A stretch of 64,000 nt of DNA from Bimuria novae-zelandiae CBS 107.79 (GCA_010015655.1 ML976663.1:730268-794267), one strand, 5' to 3'. Positions 34,971 through 47,150 are shown, counted from the first letter of the stretch. Notes: generated by a model not told the origin, from the letters alone. A program made the numbers and translations.

Positions 34971-36661
34971 TTATACATCGTGCTCCGTGAGTATGTGCAT
35001 CAAAGCGACATTGGCGTTTGTGAAACAGAGGAGGCATACGACACAAGCGACACCGCGGTCGTTGTCGGTATAAGATTTTAGGTACCTGAATCCAGTTGAA
35101 ATTCCGCATTTGTGGAAATGACCCTTCATGCGGAGTCGAGAATTTTCGGCCTTTGCGGTCTCACACGTTATGGACCACTCGCTAAGTCCGGTCGCATGTT
35201 TATGACAAGTAAACAGGGCATGAGCCGCGTTCTTGCCATGGTATCTTCTGAACTCCATCACAGGGAGTATCCGCTCTTTTAAGCCCAAGCCTTCAACGAT
35301 TTCGACAAACCGGTCCCATGAGACAAATACCGAGAGCGGCGGAAGAGCAACAGTTGTGGATGGGCACTTCAAACGTACTGTTACCAGAGGGTTGACCAAT
35401 CGTACAGCAGGACTGGCTCGTATCTCGGACAAACTCAGGAGCTGTCGGAACGGACCATGGAAAATAAGGTTATGGTTGACATGCAAACCGGATTGCACAG
35501 AGTTCATTGAATAAAGACAGTGCAGGTCCACGTTGTACATTGTCTGGTCGCAGGATATCCGCAAACCTTGGTTGAAGTAGAGATTGATGTATTCCCCTCG
35601 GGGCTGCAAGTAAATGGGTGGCGTCATAAGATAACGATAGGGTCCATCGACTTGGTCGAAATCAAGTTTCTTAACAACGGCCGCAATCTTGAGCGCAGTC
35701 GTGGACATTAGTTCAGGCGGTATTGCACCAAGTGCCGACCGCACGGGAATATTGGAAGTGGCGTTAGAGTTCGAGGCTTGGATCAAAACCTCCCACTGTG
35801 CTCGCTCTTAGGGAGAGTCGGCCAAATGCAGGATACTTTGCAACGTGGCAGCACCTGCCTTGAAGTCAAACGCAAATGGAGTACCATCTATAACCAGCAT
35901 TGCCATGTTATCCTGTAATAGAAACGAATCTTCGTTAGTGCGTATGGTGTTTGTGGGGAGAGCGTTCCTTCCAGATGGCGTAATGGCGATGTTGTTGTTG
36001 TCAAGGTTATGCCTCCTGTGATGGCCGCCTCTGCAATAGGAACGAGTCTTCTTTACCGTATAGCGTTCCTTCCGGATGGCATGACGGTGATCTTGTTGTC
36101 AAGGCTATGAGTTCAAGACTTAACATACTGTACTTGCTACCTGAATCTAAGGATACAGGATAACATATGGTCAACCATGACAGCCTTGTTGACTTACAGG
36201 AGGTTTTCCCAGCGATCCAAGGTACGCAGATCCTTGTTCGTCTTTGTAGCGTGGGCTGCTCTGCGTCGGGCATTCCTCCTCGGTTCGGCTTGGAGTACAG
36301 AAGTCAGCGTCTCGTCGCTACCGCCACCGGCGGGCTGCGGTTCTCCACCCGAAGACATAGCCGGTTGTGCAACGGGTATCTTTTGCTTCGTCTTCCTTCG
36401 GGCGCCTCCCTTCTTCACTGCTACAGACCGCTGGTTGTTGCCAATCGAAGGAGCGGAAGTGTCATCCTCCTCTTCATCGGCGCAGTCTATGACCCTCCTG
36501 CGCAATCGACCGGTTCGGCGTCGAAGTACGACAGGACGGTCATCATCCTCATCACTCTGCGATATAGGCAGACTTCGCTTCTGGACTTGCGTTCGTCCCT
36601 CGTGCTCGAGGTCAATCAGTTCAGCCTCGCTTAGGTCTGACAGTACCCCTTCGTAATTAAC
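34971..36661 (-). pseudogene. Broken gene for an unknown protein with a C-terminal C2H2 zinc finger
   Basis: Reading the minus strand, an open stretch from 36661 to 36198 encodes an acidic then basic, low-complexity nuclear-like segment (LSDLSEAELIDLEHEGRTQ ... KKGGARRKTKQK). It ends at a good donor (CT|GTAAGT). After a region with two tandem ~75-94 bp copies (35913-36104), a frame reads NMAMLVIDGTPFAFDF then LQSILHLADSP, meets TAA at ~35806, and continues in the same frame as ERAQWEVLIQASNSN for 270 residues to 34971. The C-terminus has CVVC-x12-H-x4-H, a C2H2 finger. The in-frame TAA could be a C-to-T change of CAA. No ATG is found at the 5' end. If only the last part is used, its first ATG is at 35708. 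Function unknown. Confidence 0.45.
35913..36104. repeat. Two diverged tandem copies within the broken zinc-finger gene
   Basis: Copy 1 (36031-36104) and copy 2 (35913-36006) share, on the minus strand, CCTTGACAACAA at the 5' end, a TCYGGAAGGAACGCT core and a GAAGAYTCGTTYCTATTRCAG 3' end. Copy 2 carries about 20 extra bases after the core. The 3' ends resemble intron acceptors, so duplication may have doubled an exon-intron boundary. Confidence 0.6.
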
Positions 36662-37031
36662 TTATTGCTACTCTTTTCCACAATATTATTCCATTATGTG
36701 AGGGAACGTAGGCGTTACTATTTTCTGCGTGTCCCCTTGGCCTTGCAATAGTGCTGACACATGCTGGTGTAGCTTTTCGATGTTGGGATACCAACCCTTG
36801 CACTGACCAACTCTTTGAGCGCCTCGACAGCTTATCCTGTGAATGCAATACCTGGTAAGGTGGTTGAAAAGGTTGCGCCTCGGTGGTTTGGTGACACTGC
36901 TTCAGAGAAGCTTGAATGAATAGCCCAAGAATACATTTGTCATTGTCCGTATCGGTCCCAAATGTTGTTGCATACTACATTTTCCCCTCAATCTCGACGC
37001 CCTCATCCGTTCCCTACGTCCGCCACTATCT
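36662..37031. other. Intergenic region upstream of the broken gene and downstream of FBP1
   Basis: Contains the FBP1 3' UTR and a short minus-strand open segment (GWYPNIEKLHQHVSALLQ in the 36.73-36.82 kb stretch) that reads protein-like and may be a 5' exon of the broken zinc-finger gene. I could not join it in frame. Confidence 0.35.
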
Positions 37032-38255
37032 TTATTTCTGGTACTTCTTATGCACATCAATCACCTTCTGCACCTCCGCCTCGCTCCCGAGGAAGATGCC
37101 GCTCCGGTCGTGGATATGCTCGGGGACAACCTCCATCATGCGCTCCATCTTGCTGTTGACGGCCAGACCGCCAGCTGTACCCAATTAGCACACATACCCT
37201 CATCACTAAACTCTACAAGAAGATAGGGAACTCACCATTCTCAAACACCATAGCCATAGGCGCACACTCGTACAGAATCCTCAGCTTCCCCTTGGGACTC
37301 TTCTTATCCGCCGGGTACGCAAAGATGCCGCCGTACAGCAGCGTCCGGTACGCATCGGCGACCATAGACCCGATGTACCGCGCGCTGTACGGCTTCCCGC
37401 CCTCTTCCTGCGGGTACTTCAGGCTCTCGACGTACTCCTTAACTGGCTCCTCCCAGTACAGCGAATTCCCCTCGTTGACACTGTAAATAGCGCGCTTCTT
37501 CGGTATCCGCATATCGGGATGGGTGAGGATGAACTCGCCAAAGTTGTTGTCGAGCGTGAAGCCGTTGACGCCACCGCCCTTCATGGTGATGACGAGCTGC
37601 GCGGAGGCGCCGTACATGGTGAAGCCTGACGCGACCATCTCGGTGCCCGGGAGCAGCAGGTCTTCCTTAGTGCCCTTGGCGCCTTCCTCGAGCTTGTAGA
37701 CGGAGAAGATGGTGCCGACGGAGACGCCAGCGTCGAGGTTCGAGGACCCGTCAATCGGGTCGCAGGCTACGGCATAGCGCGCGGAGGGGAATTCATCGAA
37801 GGTGATGAGCTCCTCTTCTTCCTCGGAGACGAGCAGGCGCACACGGCCGCAGGAGCGCATGGCGCTGATGAAGAGGTCGTTTCCGATTACATCGAGCTTC
37901 TTTTGGTCGTCGCCCGTGGTGTTGGAGGTGCCTGCGAGGCCGGTAAGCTGGAGCACGCGTCAGTCATTAAGAGCTTGGTTAGAGGTGTATATAGGTCCGC
38001 GAACGTACGTTGATCAGGGTGGAGCGTCGGATGTAGTACGATATGCTCTTGAATGCGAATTGAAGGGCGTGGCAGAGTAATCTAGGGGTCGTTAGCAAGC
38101 ACTTCCTCCTCGGAAGTAGTTGCAACGCACGTGAAGTCTCCCGTTGCCTCCTTGTGCTTTGTCTGCTCTTCGGTCAAGAACCTCGTCAGGGTGATGATAT
38201 CAGTGTTGATGGTCTCCCCGACAGCGCCGCCACTGTTTTGATCTTGTATGCTCAT
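37032..38255 (-). CDS. FBP1: Fructose-1,6-bisphosphatase
   Basis: Cytosolic gluconeogenic enzyme hydrolysing fructose 1,6-bisphosphate to fructose 6-phosphate and phosphate. Four minus-strand exons: 38255-38131, 38081-38009, 37947-37236 and 37174-37032, giving 350 residues, as in yeast and animals. The order of landmarks is complete: NTDIITLTRFLTEEQ at the N-terminus, GDFT, LTGLAGTSNTTGD, the metal/active-site motif DPIDGSSNLDAG, VYWEEP-type region (NSLYWEEPV), RYIGSMVADAYRTLLYGGI, and GKLRILYECAPMAMVFENGG formed across the last splice. The start is ATG 38255; the frame is open upstream but without another ATG. Introns are 49, 61 and 61 bp. Transcription of this gene in fungi is normally glucose-repressed; no regulatory site was identified here. 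Confidence 0.97.
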
Positions 38256-39506
38256 TGTGAGTACCCTCGGGAATTGTGTCGCGCCAGTCAAGCTTCACAG
38301 AGCAAGTGTCGTTCCAAGATAGTAATGGCAAAAAAAGGAAGGCAATGGGGAAGCGAAGAGAATTCAGTCAGGAAGGAAAGATCGTGATCACAGCAGATCG
38401 AAGTGGCAGCTCCAGCAACTAAAGCTAAATTCTGGGGCCGGGTGGGTAGTTGCGGCATGCGCACCGGTCCAGCGGTCGGTATTTGTTTGCGCGTGAACAG
38501 AACGATTCCGGCCTCGGCTCAACGATTGACGGTCACGGGAGCTGATTTCCGCTTCAAAAATGCTCTGAACGGAAAAATATCGCGTTTTATTATAGAGATT
38601 AAGTTTCAGTGAGCGATTCGTCTTCGTGCTGCGGCCATCGGCGCTGGCGAGGCGCTTTGTTGTGCTCGTGGAGACGTCCACACGATGACGGCAGAGGGGC
38701 ATCAGGAAAGCGGGGCGCGTTTTCCTGGAGGCGCGAACGCCACACCAGCCATCTTTCCGGCTTGCTCCGACCCGCGGATTTGACCCAACTACCGTTACAC
38801 CTCTCAACACGATCTCCAGGTCGTCCTACGGTGTGTCTTCTGAATTTCTGCGAGAAAGCCATTTGAATGCTTCGATGCAGGTGGTAGTCCAATTTGCTCT
38901 ATCTAATACACACAGTTGCTGCAACTCAAGTCCGTGTGAGCATCCTGTGCGGGAGCCAACATTCAATCGCCTCCAACGCCTCCAACCAAGTCACGATAAT
39001 TCGGACCGGAAGAATTAATCAACGCAAACAAGCAAGGATTATCCGGCCGTCACGCTTCGACCGAACAGCTTCTGTGGCTCGCTCCTTATCAGGGGCGAGC
39101 GACAAGCTCGGCAAGCCTTCACCCGAGGACATACAGCACAACAGGGCAGCATTCGAACATATCAGTCAGACCCTAAAGTAACTCGCGTGTGAGCCTCATT
39201 CCTGCGTCTCAACATGCATCCAAGTCCACAACGAGCCATGTATGCACACACATTATACAAACAGCAAAGCAACCTGTAGACTGACTGATACACCATGCCC
39301 ATATACATACACACTCCAACCCATGCAATTATACAAAAAAGCCCACATGTGCCTTTCTCTACATCCTGTTCTGCATCCTCCGGAAAGGCTGACGACGGGA
39401 TATAAGGCGAAACAATGCTACAAAGGAGAGAAGAAAACCCATCCGAATAATACATCAACCTTCTAGCCGTGACCGTGATTCGTCTATTCGGTAAGACAGT
39501 GCCATC
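38256..39506. other. FBP1 promoter and KGD1 3' region
   Basis: About 1.25 kb without a supported gene. The part near 38256-39100 is upstream of FBP1 (-); the part near 39180-39506 is expected to be the KGD1 3' UTR, with AATAATACATC/ATTATA A/T-rich words. ORFs here are short and overlapping. Confidence 0.5.
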
Positions 39507-42500
39507 CTACTCCCCCTTCAGCTTGTCCTGCTTGACGCTGAATGCCTGCTCAAGCAAGTCCTGCTCCTCCTTCTTATGGTTGGCCTTTAAGCCCGTGGCG
39601 ACAGACGCACTCGGGTTGCGGCCCGCGTACATGACGTGCCTGCGGTTGTGGTGCTCCGTTTCGTTGAGCAGCGTCTCGATACGCGGCTGCGTGAAGCTCC
39701 AGGGTCCAGCGTTGAGCGGCTCCTCCTGGCACCAGACAATCTGCTGCGCGTTGGGGTACGAGTCGAGGTTCTCCTTGAGTTGATGCCACGGGAAGGGGTT
39801 CAGCTGCTCAATACGCGTAATGGCGACGTCCTTGAGCCCGCGGGCTTCTCGCTCCTTGACGAGCGCGGCGTACACTTGACCCGTGCAGAGGATGACACGG
39901 TTGATATCCTCATTGGAGCCAATACCGCCGGACTCGTGCGCCGGATCACGGACGATCCATTCGAAGTGGGACTCGCCAGTGAACTCTTTGATCGAGGAGC
40001 GGGCGAGCGGGTGGCGGAGCAGACTCTTGGAGAAGAACAAGACGAGGGGCTTGCGGAACTGACGGTTCATCTGTCGACGGAGAATGTGGAACATGTTGGA
40101 TGGCTTGGTAAGATAGGCAATCTGCATGTTGCAGTCCTGGTGCTGGCGCTCGAGCTTCTCAGGCGACGGGAAGATACGCGGATCTTCGTTGACGAGCTGG
40201 AGATAACGCTCCATACGTCCCGAAGAGTGCTCAGGACCCTGCCCATCATAACCATGGGGCAAGCTGAGCACGAGTCCAGATCGCTGCAACCACTTCACCT
40301 CACCGGACGCAATGAACTGGTCAATGATGACCTGTGCCGTGTTGGCGAAATCACCAAACTGGGCCTCCCACATCACGAGGGCATTGGGCGAGGACAGCGA
40401 GTACCCGTATTCGAATCCCAAGCTGTAAAGCAGAGTTAGTATTGATACTTTAGCAGCGTGAAATAGAAACTTACACTCCGTATTCACTCAGCGACGAGTT
40501 TGAAATGGTGAAAGTGGCCTGGTCTTCACTCAAGTGCTGCAGCGGTGTGTAGGTCTTCTCGGTCTCCTGGTCGTGAAGGACGGCGTGACGCTGCGAGAAA
40601 GTACCACGCTCAACATCCTGTCCTGAGACACGAACGTGGTGACCCTCCATGCAAAGTGTTCCAAAAGCCAAAGCTTCAGCAGTAGCCATGTCGATGTTCT
40701 CGCCGTCCGTAACGGTCTTGGTCCGGCCAGCCAGAATACGCTTCAGGTTGCGGTGGACGGTGAAGTCCTCCGGAGCATTGCCGATGACCTCAGCAACGTG
40801 CTTCAGCTGAGACTCTTCGACAGCGGTGGGAAGATGGGGCAAAACCTCGGTCGCAAGCTCCTTGGGCGACTTGAAGCCGTTCCACGCTGAAGTCAGCCAC
40901 TCCTTAGAGTTGGGCTGGTAGTCCTTGCTGCGATTGAAGCTCTCCTCAAGCATGCCCCACACCCAAGCCTTGTGCTCATCGATATCCTCTTTGGTAAAGG
41001 TCTTCTCGTCTAGAAGCTTCTTGGTGTATTTGTCGAGAGTGGGCTTTTGCTCCGCAATTTTCTTGTACATGAGAGGCTGGGTGAAGAAGGGCTGATCGGT
41101 CTCGTTGTGACCCTGTTTTCTGTAGCAAACCATGTCAATAACAACATCCTTCTTGAACTCAGCGCGGAAGTCAGCTGCAAGCTGGCAGACAAAGTTGAAG
41201 GCCTCTACATCGTCGCCGTTAACGTGGAATACAGGGGCGTCGATGGCCTTGGCGATGTCGGAGCAGTACGGGGTCGAGCGGGAGAAACGAGGGTCGGTGG
41301 TAAAACCAATCTGGTTGTTGACAATGAGATGAATGGTTCCTCCGGTGTGGTAGCTGGGCAGTGAATGGAAACCCATGGTCTCGTACACAATGCCCTGACC
41401 GGCAAAGGCAGCGTCACCATGCAGGAGCACGCCCATAGCAGTGCGGGCCTCCTTCTCGTCGTTGTTGTAGTGCAAGATGGCGCGGGTCTTGCCAAGCACA
41501 ACGGGGTCTTCGGCCTCTAAATGCGACGGATTGGCAACCAGCGAAAGCTGTACGCGCTTGCCGGAGGGTGTAGGACGCTCGAAGTTCATACCCAAGTGGT
41601 ACTTGACGTCACCAGAGCCTTCGTCGTTGGGCTCTGCTGTACCGGCGAATTCGCTGAAGATGGACTCGTTGGGCTTCCTAACGACGTTACTGAGCACGTT
41701 GAGACGTCCACGATGCGGCATGCCAATCACAATGTCCTTGACGCCGTAGTCGACGCTGCGGTCAATGAGGGCCTTCATGCCAGGGATCAAGCTCTCACCG
41801 CCTTCCAGACCAAATCGTTTATCATTGGGGTACTTTGTTGCCAGGAAAGCCTCGAAGTTGGTGCCCCAGATCAAGCGATCCAGGATGCGGCGCTTCTCGT
41901 CGACGGAGTACTTGTACGGCTGGGGGATCTCGATGCGTTCACGGAGCCAGTCGCACTGTTCCCGGTCGGGGATGTGGATGTATTCTACACCGTACGAGCC
42001 GCAGTACAGGCGCTCGCAGGCGTCAATGATCTCCCTGAGCTTCATCTTTTTGCGGTTCTCCGTCTTAAAGCGAGGCAAGATACCGGGGCCAAGCTCGAAC
42101 TCCTGCTCGAGGTCCTTCTCGGAGAAGTTGTAGTGTGACAGCTCCAGCTCGCGCGGCTTGTTGTAGCCGAATGCGTGTGCTTCGGAGCGGATGCCCAACG
42201 GGTCGATCCTCGCCTTGTGGTGGCCTCGGGCCTGGTATGCGCGGACGAGCAGCTGCACTTTCAAGTGGTTCATGACGTCGGAGCCCTCGCCCACGCCCAT
42301 TCCCAACCCAGCCTTCAGTTCGGGACCGAGACCGCCGGTGATGTTCGGGGTCTGCATGATGGTCGGCGGCGGTTGGAAGGCCTGCGAGACGGGCATGTCG
42401 CCGGATTCCATGTTGCGGAAGTAGACCTGCCATGAGTAGTGGACAGATGTCGGGTCGCGCTTCCACTGCATGTACATCTCGTCGACATAGTTGGCCGTGT

Positions 42501-42770
42501 TACCTTGGAGGAACGAATCGTTGGGGTCCTGCAAGCTCTGTTAGCCGTCCTGTCCTCGAAAAGTTTGCGGCAGCTGGTAGAAACACGCACAACGCCCTTG
42601 TTAGTATCCTCAATCGAGACGGCATATCTCCGGCGCTGCTGCGACAGTGCAAGCGGCCTGCGACTTGCGGTGATAGCTGTCCTCGCCGGAGACGCGGAAG
42701 CTGTGTAGAGGTTTGCTCGCGGCGCACAGCTCTGGAGCTGGCGAGTTGCCCGCAGCGATGTGCGTAACAT
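39507..42770 (-). CDS. KGD1: 2-oxoglutarate dehydrogenase E1 component, mitochondrial
   Basis: Thiamine-diphosphate-dependent E1 of the 2-oxoglutarate dehydrogenase complex in the mitochondrial matrix TCA cycle. Three minus-strand exons (42770-42591, 42528-40475, 40422-39507) give 1049 residues, the normal size. The first exon is an arginine/serine-rich presequence ([15 protein letters not shown] ... RRRYAV). The E1 N-terminal segment [19 protein letters not shown] follows the first splice. Further landmarks are [24 protein letters not shown], the ThDP/Mg region [15 protein letters not shown] with [22 protein letters not shown] at the second splice, and the C-terminal EQLNPFPW and [12 protein letters not shown] blocks. 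Introns are 62 and 52 bp with GT-AG ends and matched phases. Long antisense ORFs opposite this gene are codon-bias shadows. Confidence 0.98.
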
Positions 42771-43710
42771 GGCGAATTAGGAGGAATGATATGACGGCGA
42801 AGGATGGGGGAACATCCAAACGGCGGATGGAACAGGACTGGAGAGTCTGTGAGAGGCGTTGCAAAAGGCCAGGAGGATACAGCATGCGCATGCGCTCAGT
42901 GGCAGCCTGCATCGGGACTAGTCTGTTGTGGCTGGTGCTCCGTTCAGAGTCCTGACTTGCCGGCAGAAATGCCTCACAATTCACTTGGAGCGGCCGTTCC
43001 GGATTCCGTTTGGAATGTCTTGTCTTCATCTACTGTAACGAGCCACCCGCGCAATCTTTGTTCGACAACCGCGCTGGGTGAGCCATCGCAAAGTCTGGCA
43101 GTGACGCGCGCATGCTGGCATATGTACATCACAGCTGCAGCGAAAGAGTAGCCCAAGTGATCCGTCCAATCCGTGAATAGCCTGCGCCACAACAACGGAA
43201 ACGACATGGATGCGGGTGACGTTGTTGCAAAATATGTCACAGCTGGGATCCGCGGCCGTCGCTCGGCTAACACGCGGAGCGTTCCCCTCTGCGAACGGGT
43301 ACCTCACGTTGCTTTGTGCTTCGATGAACTATTATTTTTCCCTCTTTACGATGTGAAGATCTGAATTGTATTCCTCAGGACATAATGCTTGTCACTATCT
43401 AAATCAACCAAAATGTGATCGCAATCAGGGCGACTTCTAGAGTTCATGGCTGCAATGATAGATTGAGCTATCCCGAAAGCAAGAATGAGGAGCTTACAAA
43501 GGACAACCCGAATGGCGATACTGCTAGCCGCCGATACCCCATCACGGTTGTACTCGCTAGATCAAAAAGCCTGTAAACTCAGCTGCGCGAACAATAGTGC
43601 CGGAAACTTTACCTGGTGCTCATCCAACTCTTGGAAAATGAAGCGGCTCTCTCACATATTCGACCAGGTAGCCCCATATGTTTTCTCCGGCTACACTGTC
43701 CAACAAAACC
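42771..43710. other. KGD1 upstream region and pseudogene 3' flank
   Basis: About 940 bp without a supported gene. ORFs on both strands overlap and lack recognisable features. The half nearest 42771 is the KGD1 promoter. Confidence 0.45.
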
Positions 43711-44742
43711 TCAATCCGCGTGCGCAAAATGAGGCCGCTCTCTCAACGGCGTATCACAGAACGGCTTCCAGCCCGGTCGTATGCTCAGCGTCCTTTCAAA
43801 CCTCACCGAAATCGGCTCCATGTGCGTCAAGTCAATGCACGACCACTCCTCCCTCGGCACATTCTGTTCCTGCAGTCTCGCGCTCTGCGGCAACTGGCTC
43901 CATTCAACGCCGGGATGCTTATAGAACGTCGTCAGTGCGCGCCACTCCAACTCCTCCAGATCCAGCAAGTGACCCATACCCACGTAACGTGTGATGCTGA
44001 AAACGAACTGGCGCTTGCGGTGCCTTTTGGACAGCTTGTCGGTGTACAACGAGTGGGGGATGAACTCTAAGACGACTTCTGTGGGACAGAAAGGGCAGTG
44101 GAAGGTTTTGTACTTGAAGCCGTACAGATAGGCGGTGGTTTCGCTGCGGCGTCCCAGGTCGCTCAGGAGGCGGAAGGCTTCGTGGATCTCACTTTTCATA
44201 TCGTCGTTCGAGGTGTGTTCGCGCATGTGGGCACAGTGCGATGTAAAGCCGTATCCATAAGGTCGTTTTACGGACAGGCTGGGCGTGAAGCCCGTGGGCT
44301 TTTCGAATACGGATCAAGAGTCGGTCGTCGACGGCTAGGGCGTGGGTGTCGATGCCCTTGGTTTTGAACGAGTTGAGGAGATAAGGGGTCACCGTAATTG
44401 GGGCCGAGACGGAAGCCGCGCATGGCTTCGTAAAACGTCGGCCATTTGTACATGATACACCCGTGTTTGTCTACATGGGTGTATGTCAGGGTGAACCTGT
44501 TGTCCGAGGAGCAGCCGTAGCTGACGTTGAAGTGGGTTCGTCGACAGCGGTATATTTTCGCATCCCTGGTGAGTAGTTTCCGTGGCTGTTCTTGGAGGTG
44601 GTATACTCCGCACGAAAAGTAGAACAGTTCCTGGGGGTGTTGCGCATCGTGTTGGGCAAGGAGCCTAGCCCAGTCCAGGGATCCCGCTGGGTGGCATGCG
44701 AAATTATCTCGCATCGTGAGAGTAGGTGTTCTGCTCCCAATC
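43711..44742 (-). pseudogene. Frameshifted F-box-family-like or hypothetical protein pseudogene
   Basis: The minus-strand reading starts after a splice-like TATTCAG at about 44743 (GSRTPTLTMRDNFACHPAGS, then HPQELFYFSCGVYHLQEQPR, KWPTFYEAMRGFRLGPNYG). It then shifts frame into IDTHALAVDDRLLIRIRKAH and again into GFTPSLSVKRPYGYGFTSH leading to REHTSNDDMKSEIHEAF, finishing at 43711. The last part contains a zinc-binding-like CPFCPTEVVLEF. The general layout (cysteine-containing strand, 'grLLIR' stretch, then CxH block) resembles fungal F-box-associated hypothetical proteins, but no F-box is visible. The upstream exon region has an in-frame stop and no start codon. Two frame changes within 150 bp make a functional product unlikely. 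Confidence 0.5.
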
Positions 44743-45774
44743 TGAATATGTAACAAAGATAATTAGACAGGCAGCCTTACGTTTGTAAAAAGCCGATTAG
44801 AGGTGTAACGACATTTGCCGATCTATGTATGAAAAAGTGAAGAAAAGTAGATGAGACCGACTGAAGGAAAAGCACTTAAGTCAAATTTGGACCCACTATC
44901 CTACTTAACCATGGTAAGCCCTGGAGGCCTCAGCGGCACGTGCTCTCAGTTCTCCCGAGGTCCCTCATACATATCCAACACTGTTGCACAGAGCTAATAC
45001 ACTAGACAGAGCTTAAACCGCCCGTTCAGGGCAACGTTGGTGCGCGCGATCGGTGGCTGGTGGCAAGTCATTGTGACAGATAATTTTTTCTCCTCCCTCA
45101 ATATATGGATGATTGCGTATCCGGTATGTACTCAGTAGTCGTTCCACCAAATGTTGCTGAGTCTCCACATTGTGCTCACCCTTCGAAGCAACTTTCATTG
45201 CACCATGGTAAGGTCTCAGCGGCACGGGCCTCAGGCACCACCTGGGCAAGATGAAGTATCGGCGACAGACTTAACGTTGAATACATTAAAAGATGGTGGT
45301 AGAATCAAATACACTCGGTTGAACGCATGCAGGTGTTACCCTTGACGGAAAGGTACTTCGCGCTACACGGCCAATCAAACCGACACTCTCGCTTGTTTCC
45401 CGCAAACTACAAGCTGCTCGCGCACTTGCGATCTTTGCTGGTTGACATCCATCGCTTTCGCGCGCGGCCGGGCTTTATTGGTGATGGGAAATCGTGGATG
45501 GAAACTCGAGGGGGCTCCAGCACTGGCAAACCGTGAGAACCGGGCAAGACCAGGGAGCATACTGCCAAACTTCATGGAAGGGGTCGGTGAATGCAACGTA
45601 TGGTACATAGCAGAAGCATAAGGCCGAGAGGTGAAGATCAAAGACAATGGCTATAAATTTCGGAGACTCGAATGAAGGATCTGCGGTGAATGTCGCCGCA
45701 TGCTATCTCGTACTAGCATAAATTGTCGTCGCTTGATGCTGGCGTGGACACCTGAAAGTGAAGGTTCCAAGGAC
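44743..45774. other. Intergenic region left of the Harbinger element
   Basis: About 1 kb of unmutated DNA with only short overlapping ORFs. A similar word (CATGGTAAG ... CTCAGCGGCACG) occurs twice, at about 44911-44942 and 45204-45227, suggesting a short direct duplication. No gene recognised. Confidence 0.4.
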
Positions 45775-46147
45775 TAGGGGTCTGTTCGGTGCGCCCAACT
45801 TTTCAGCCAAAACGTCTGAAAAGACGCTAAGTAAGCCAAAATTTTCAGAAATTGAGGGTCGTGTTCGGTAACGTTTCTAATAAGACGCTGCTTCAGTCAG
45901 TGTCTTTTTCTTCTGAACGCCACGTAATTTTACATCCATACAAGCGCAGAATAATCCCTGGCTAGGGCTTACAGCACCCTGCTAGCTCATAAGACAGCGT
46001 CTGAAAATTGTATGCTGCTCTCGACCAGCAGACGATTTTCAGACGCTGTTGCTGTAGCTCTCGGAGCACCGGCGCTGAGCCTCCGATCTCTGTGGAATCC
46101 TTGTCGCGCTGCCTTTGTATGGTGTTGAGCTTGCCCGGGCAGTCGCC

Positions 46148-47150
46148 ATGCCAGACCTCGAACCTCATATAGTTGTTGCTCTCGCAGCAACTCTGAGAGC
46201 TGTTACTGCGAGCGTTGCTCTATTGGCGGAGAGCTATGAGGAGCCATCAGGCGTTCGAGAAATCTCATCCGATGAGGTGCGCGGCCAGCAGTGGGTGGAG
46301 GACTGTATGAGCAGGCCTGCTCGACTGTTCGACGAATCGCGATTACGGAAAAGTCCGTTCGAGGCTCTCGTAGTATACCTACGAGACAATCAGCTCGTTG
46401 TCGACGGCAACTTAATTACTGTTGAGGAGAAAGTACTCACCTTTTTGTACATCTGCGGCCAGGGCGCGTTCTGGAGAAACACCAAATATCGATGCGGCCA
46501 CTTAATGCGTACTATCAGCGCCACTTTCCATGAGGTGTTGAACGCCATGCTGCGCTTGTATCAGGCGTACGTCAAATCGCCAGCGGAGGATACGCCAGAT
46601 GCAATTAAGTATGAGCCCAAGCGATATCCGTACTTTAAGGACTGTGTGGGCGCGCTCGACGGATCTCATTTTAAGATGTACGTGCCAGCTCGAGAGCAAA
46701 AGCGATACAGAAATCGGCATGGTGTACTATCGCAGAACGTATTAGTAGTCGTCGATTTTGATCTGAACTTCCTATACATTTTACCTGGGTGGGAGGGCAG
46801 TGCCCACGATAGTCGGGTTCTCTGCGATGCTATTACCAAGGGCTTTGGAGCACCACCTGGTAAATATTTCTTAGCAGACGCAGGCTATGTAAACTTAGAG
46901 ATGCTGTTAACGCCTTACCATGGCACTTAGTACTACTTAAGGGAGATTAAGGCTGCTTGTCGCAAACTAGAAATAAGAGAAAAGTTATTTAACTATTACT
47001 ACTTATCGCTGCGTAATAGCGTAAAGAGAGTATTTAGAGTATTTAAACGTCGCTGGAGAATATTTAATCGCCCGCATAAGTTTAATATTTAGACTTAGAT
47101 AAAGCTCGTATTTGCCCTTGCTGGTGTCTACAACTTTATTAACACTTAAT
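46148..47150 (+). pseudogene. Harbinger transposase (DDE superfamily endonuclease), truncated by RIP-type stops
   Basis: From ATG 46148 the frame is open for 260 codons to TAG at 46928. It contains ALDGSHFKMYVP (first Asp), the RNRHGVLSQNVLVVVDFDL block, GSAHDSRVL (second Asp) and YFLADAGYVN. Downstream, in the same frame, homology continues through stops as LFNYYYLSLRNSVKRVFRVF, where the family has an ERVFG motif carrying the catalytic Glu. Here that codon is AAG (Lys), a G-to-A change of the kind RIP makes. The transposase is therefore doubly disabled: stop codon and lost catalytic residue. The protein would cut and rejoin the element ends in the nucleus. Confidence 0.85.

Noticed and set aside
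34971..36661. SUZ12/VEFS-type Polycomb protein identity for the zinc-finger gene
   Set aside because: Only the generic C2H2 spacing agrees; no VEFS-box could be read downstream.
37213..37956. FBP1 as a single-exon gene starting near 37956
   Set aside because: That frame has no ATG at its start and lacks the conserved N- and C-terminal segments, which are supplied by spliced exons at 38255-38009 and 37174-37032.
39636..42138. Long antisense ORFs opposite KGD1 (267 and 205 codons)
   Set aside because: They mirror the codon bias of the strongly conserved KGD1 frame; no domains or independent start and promoter signals.
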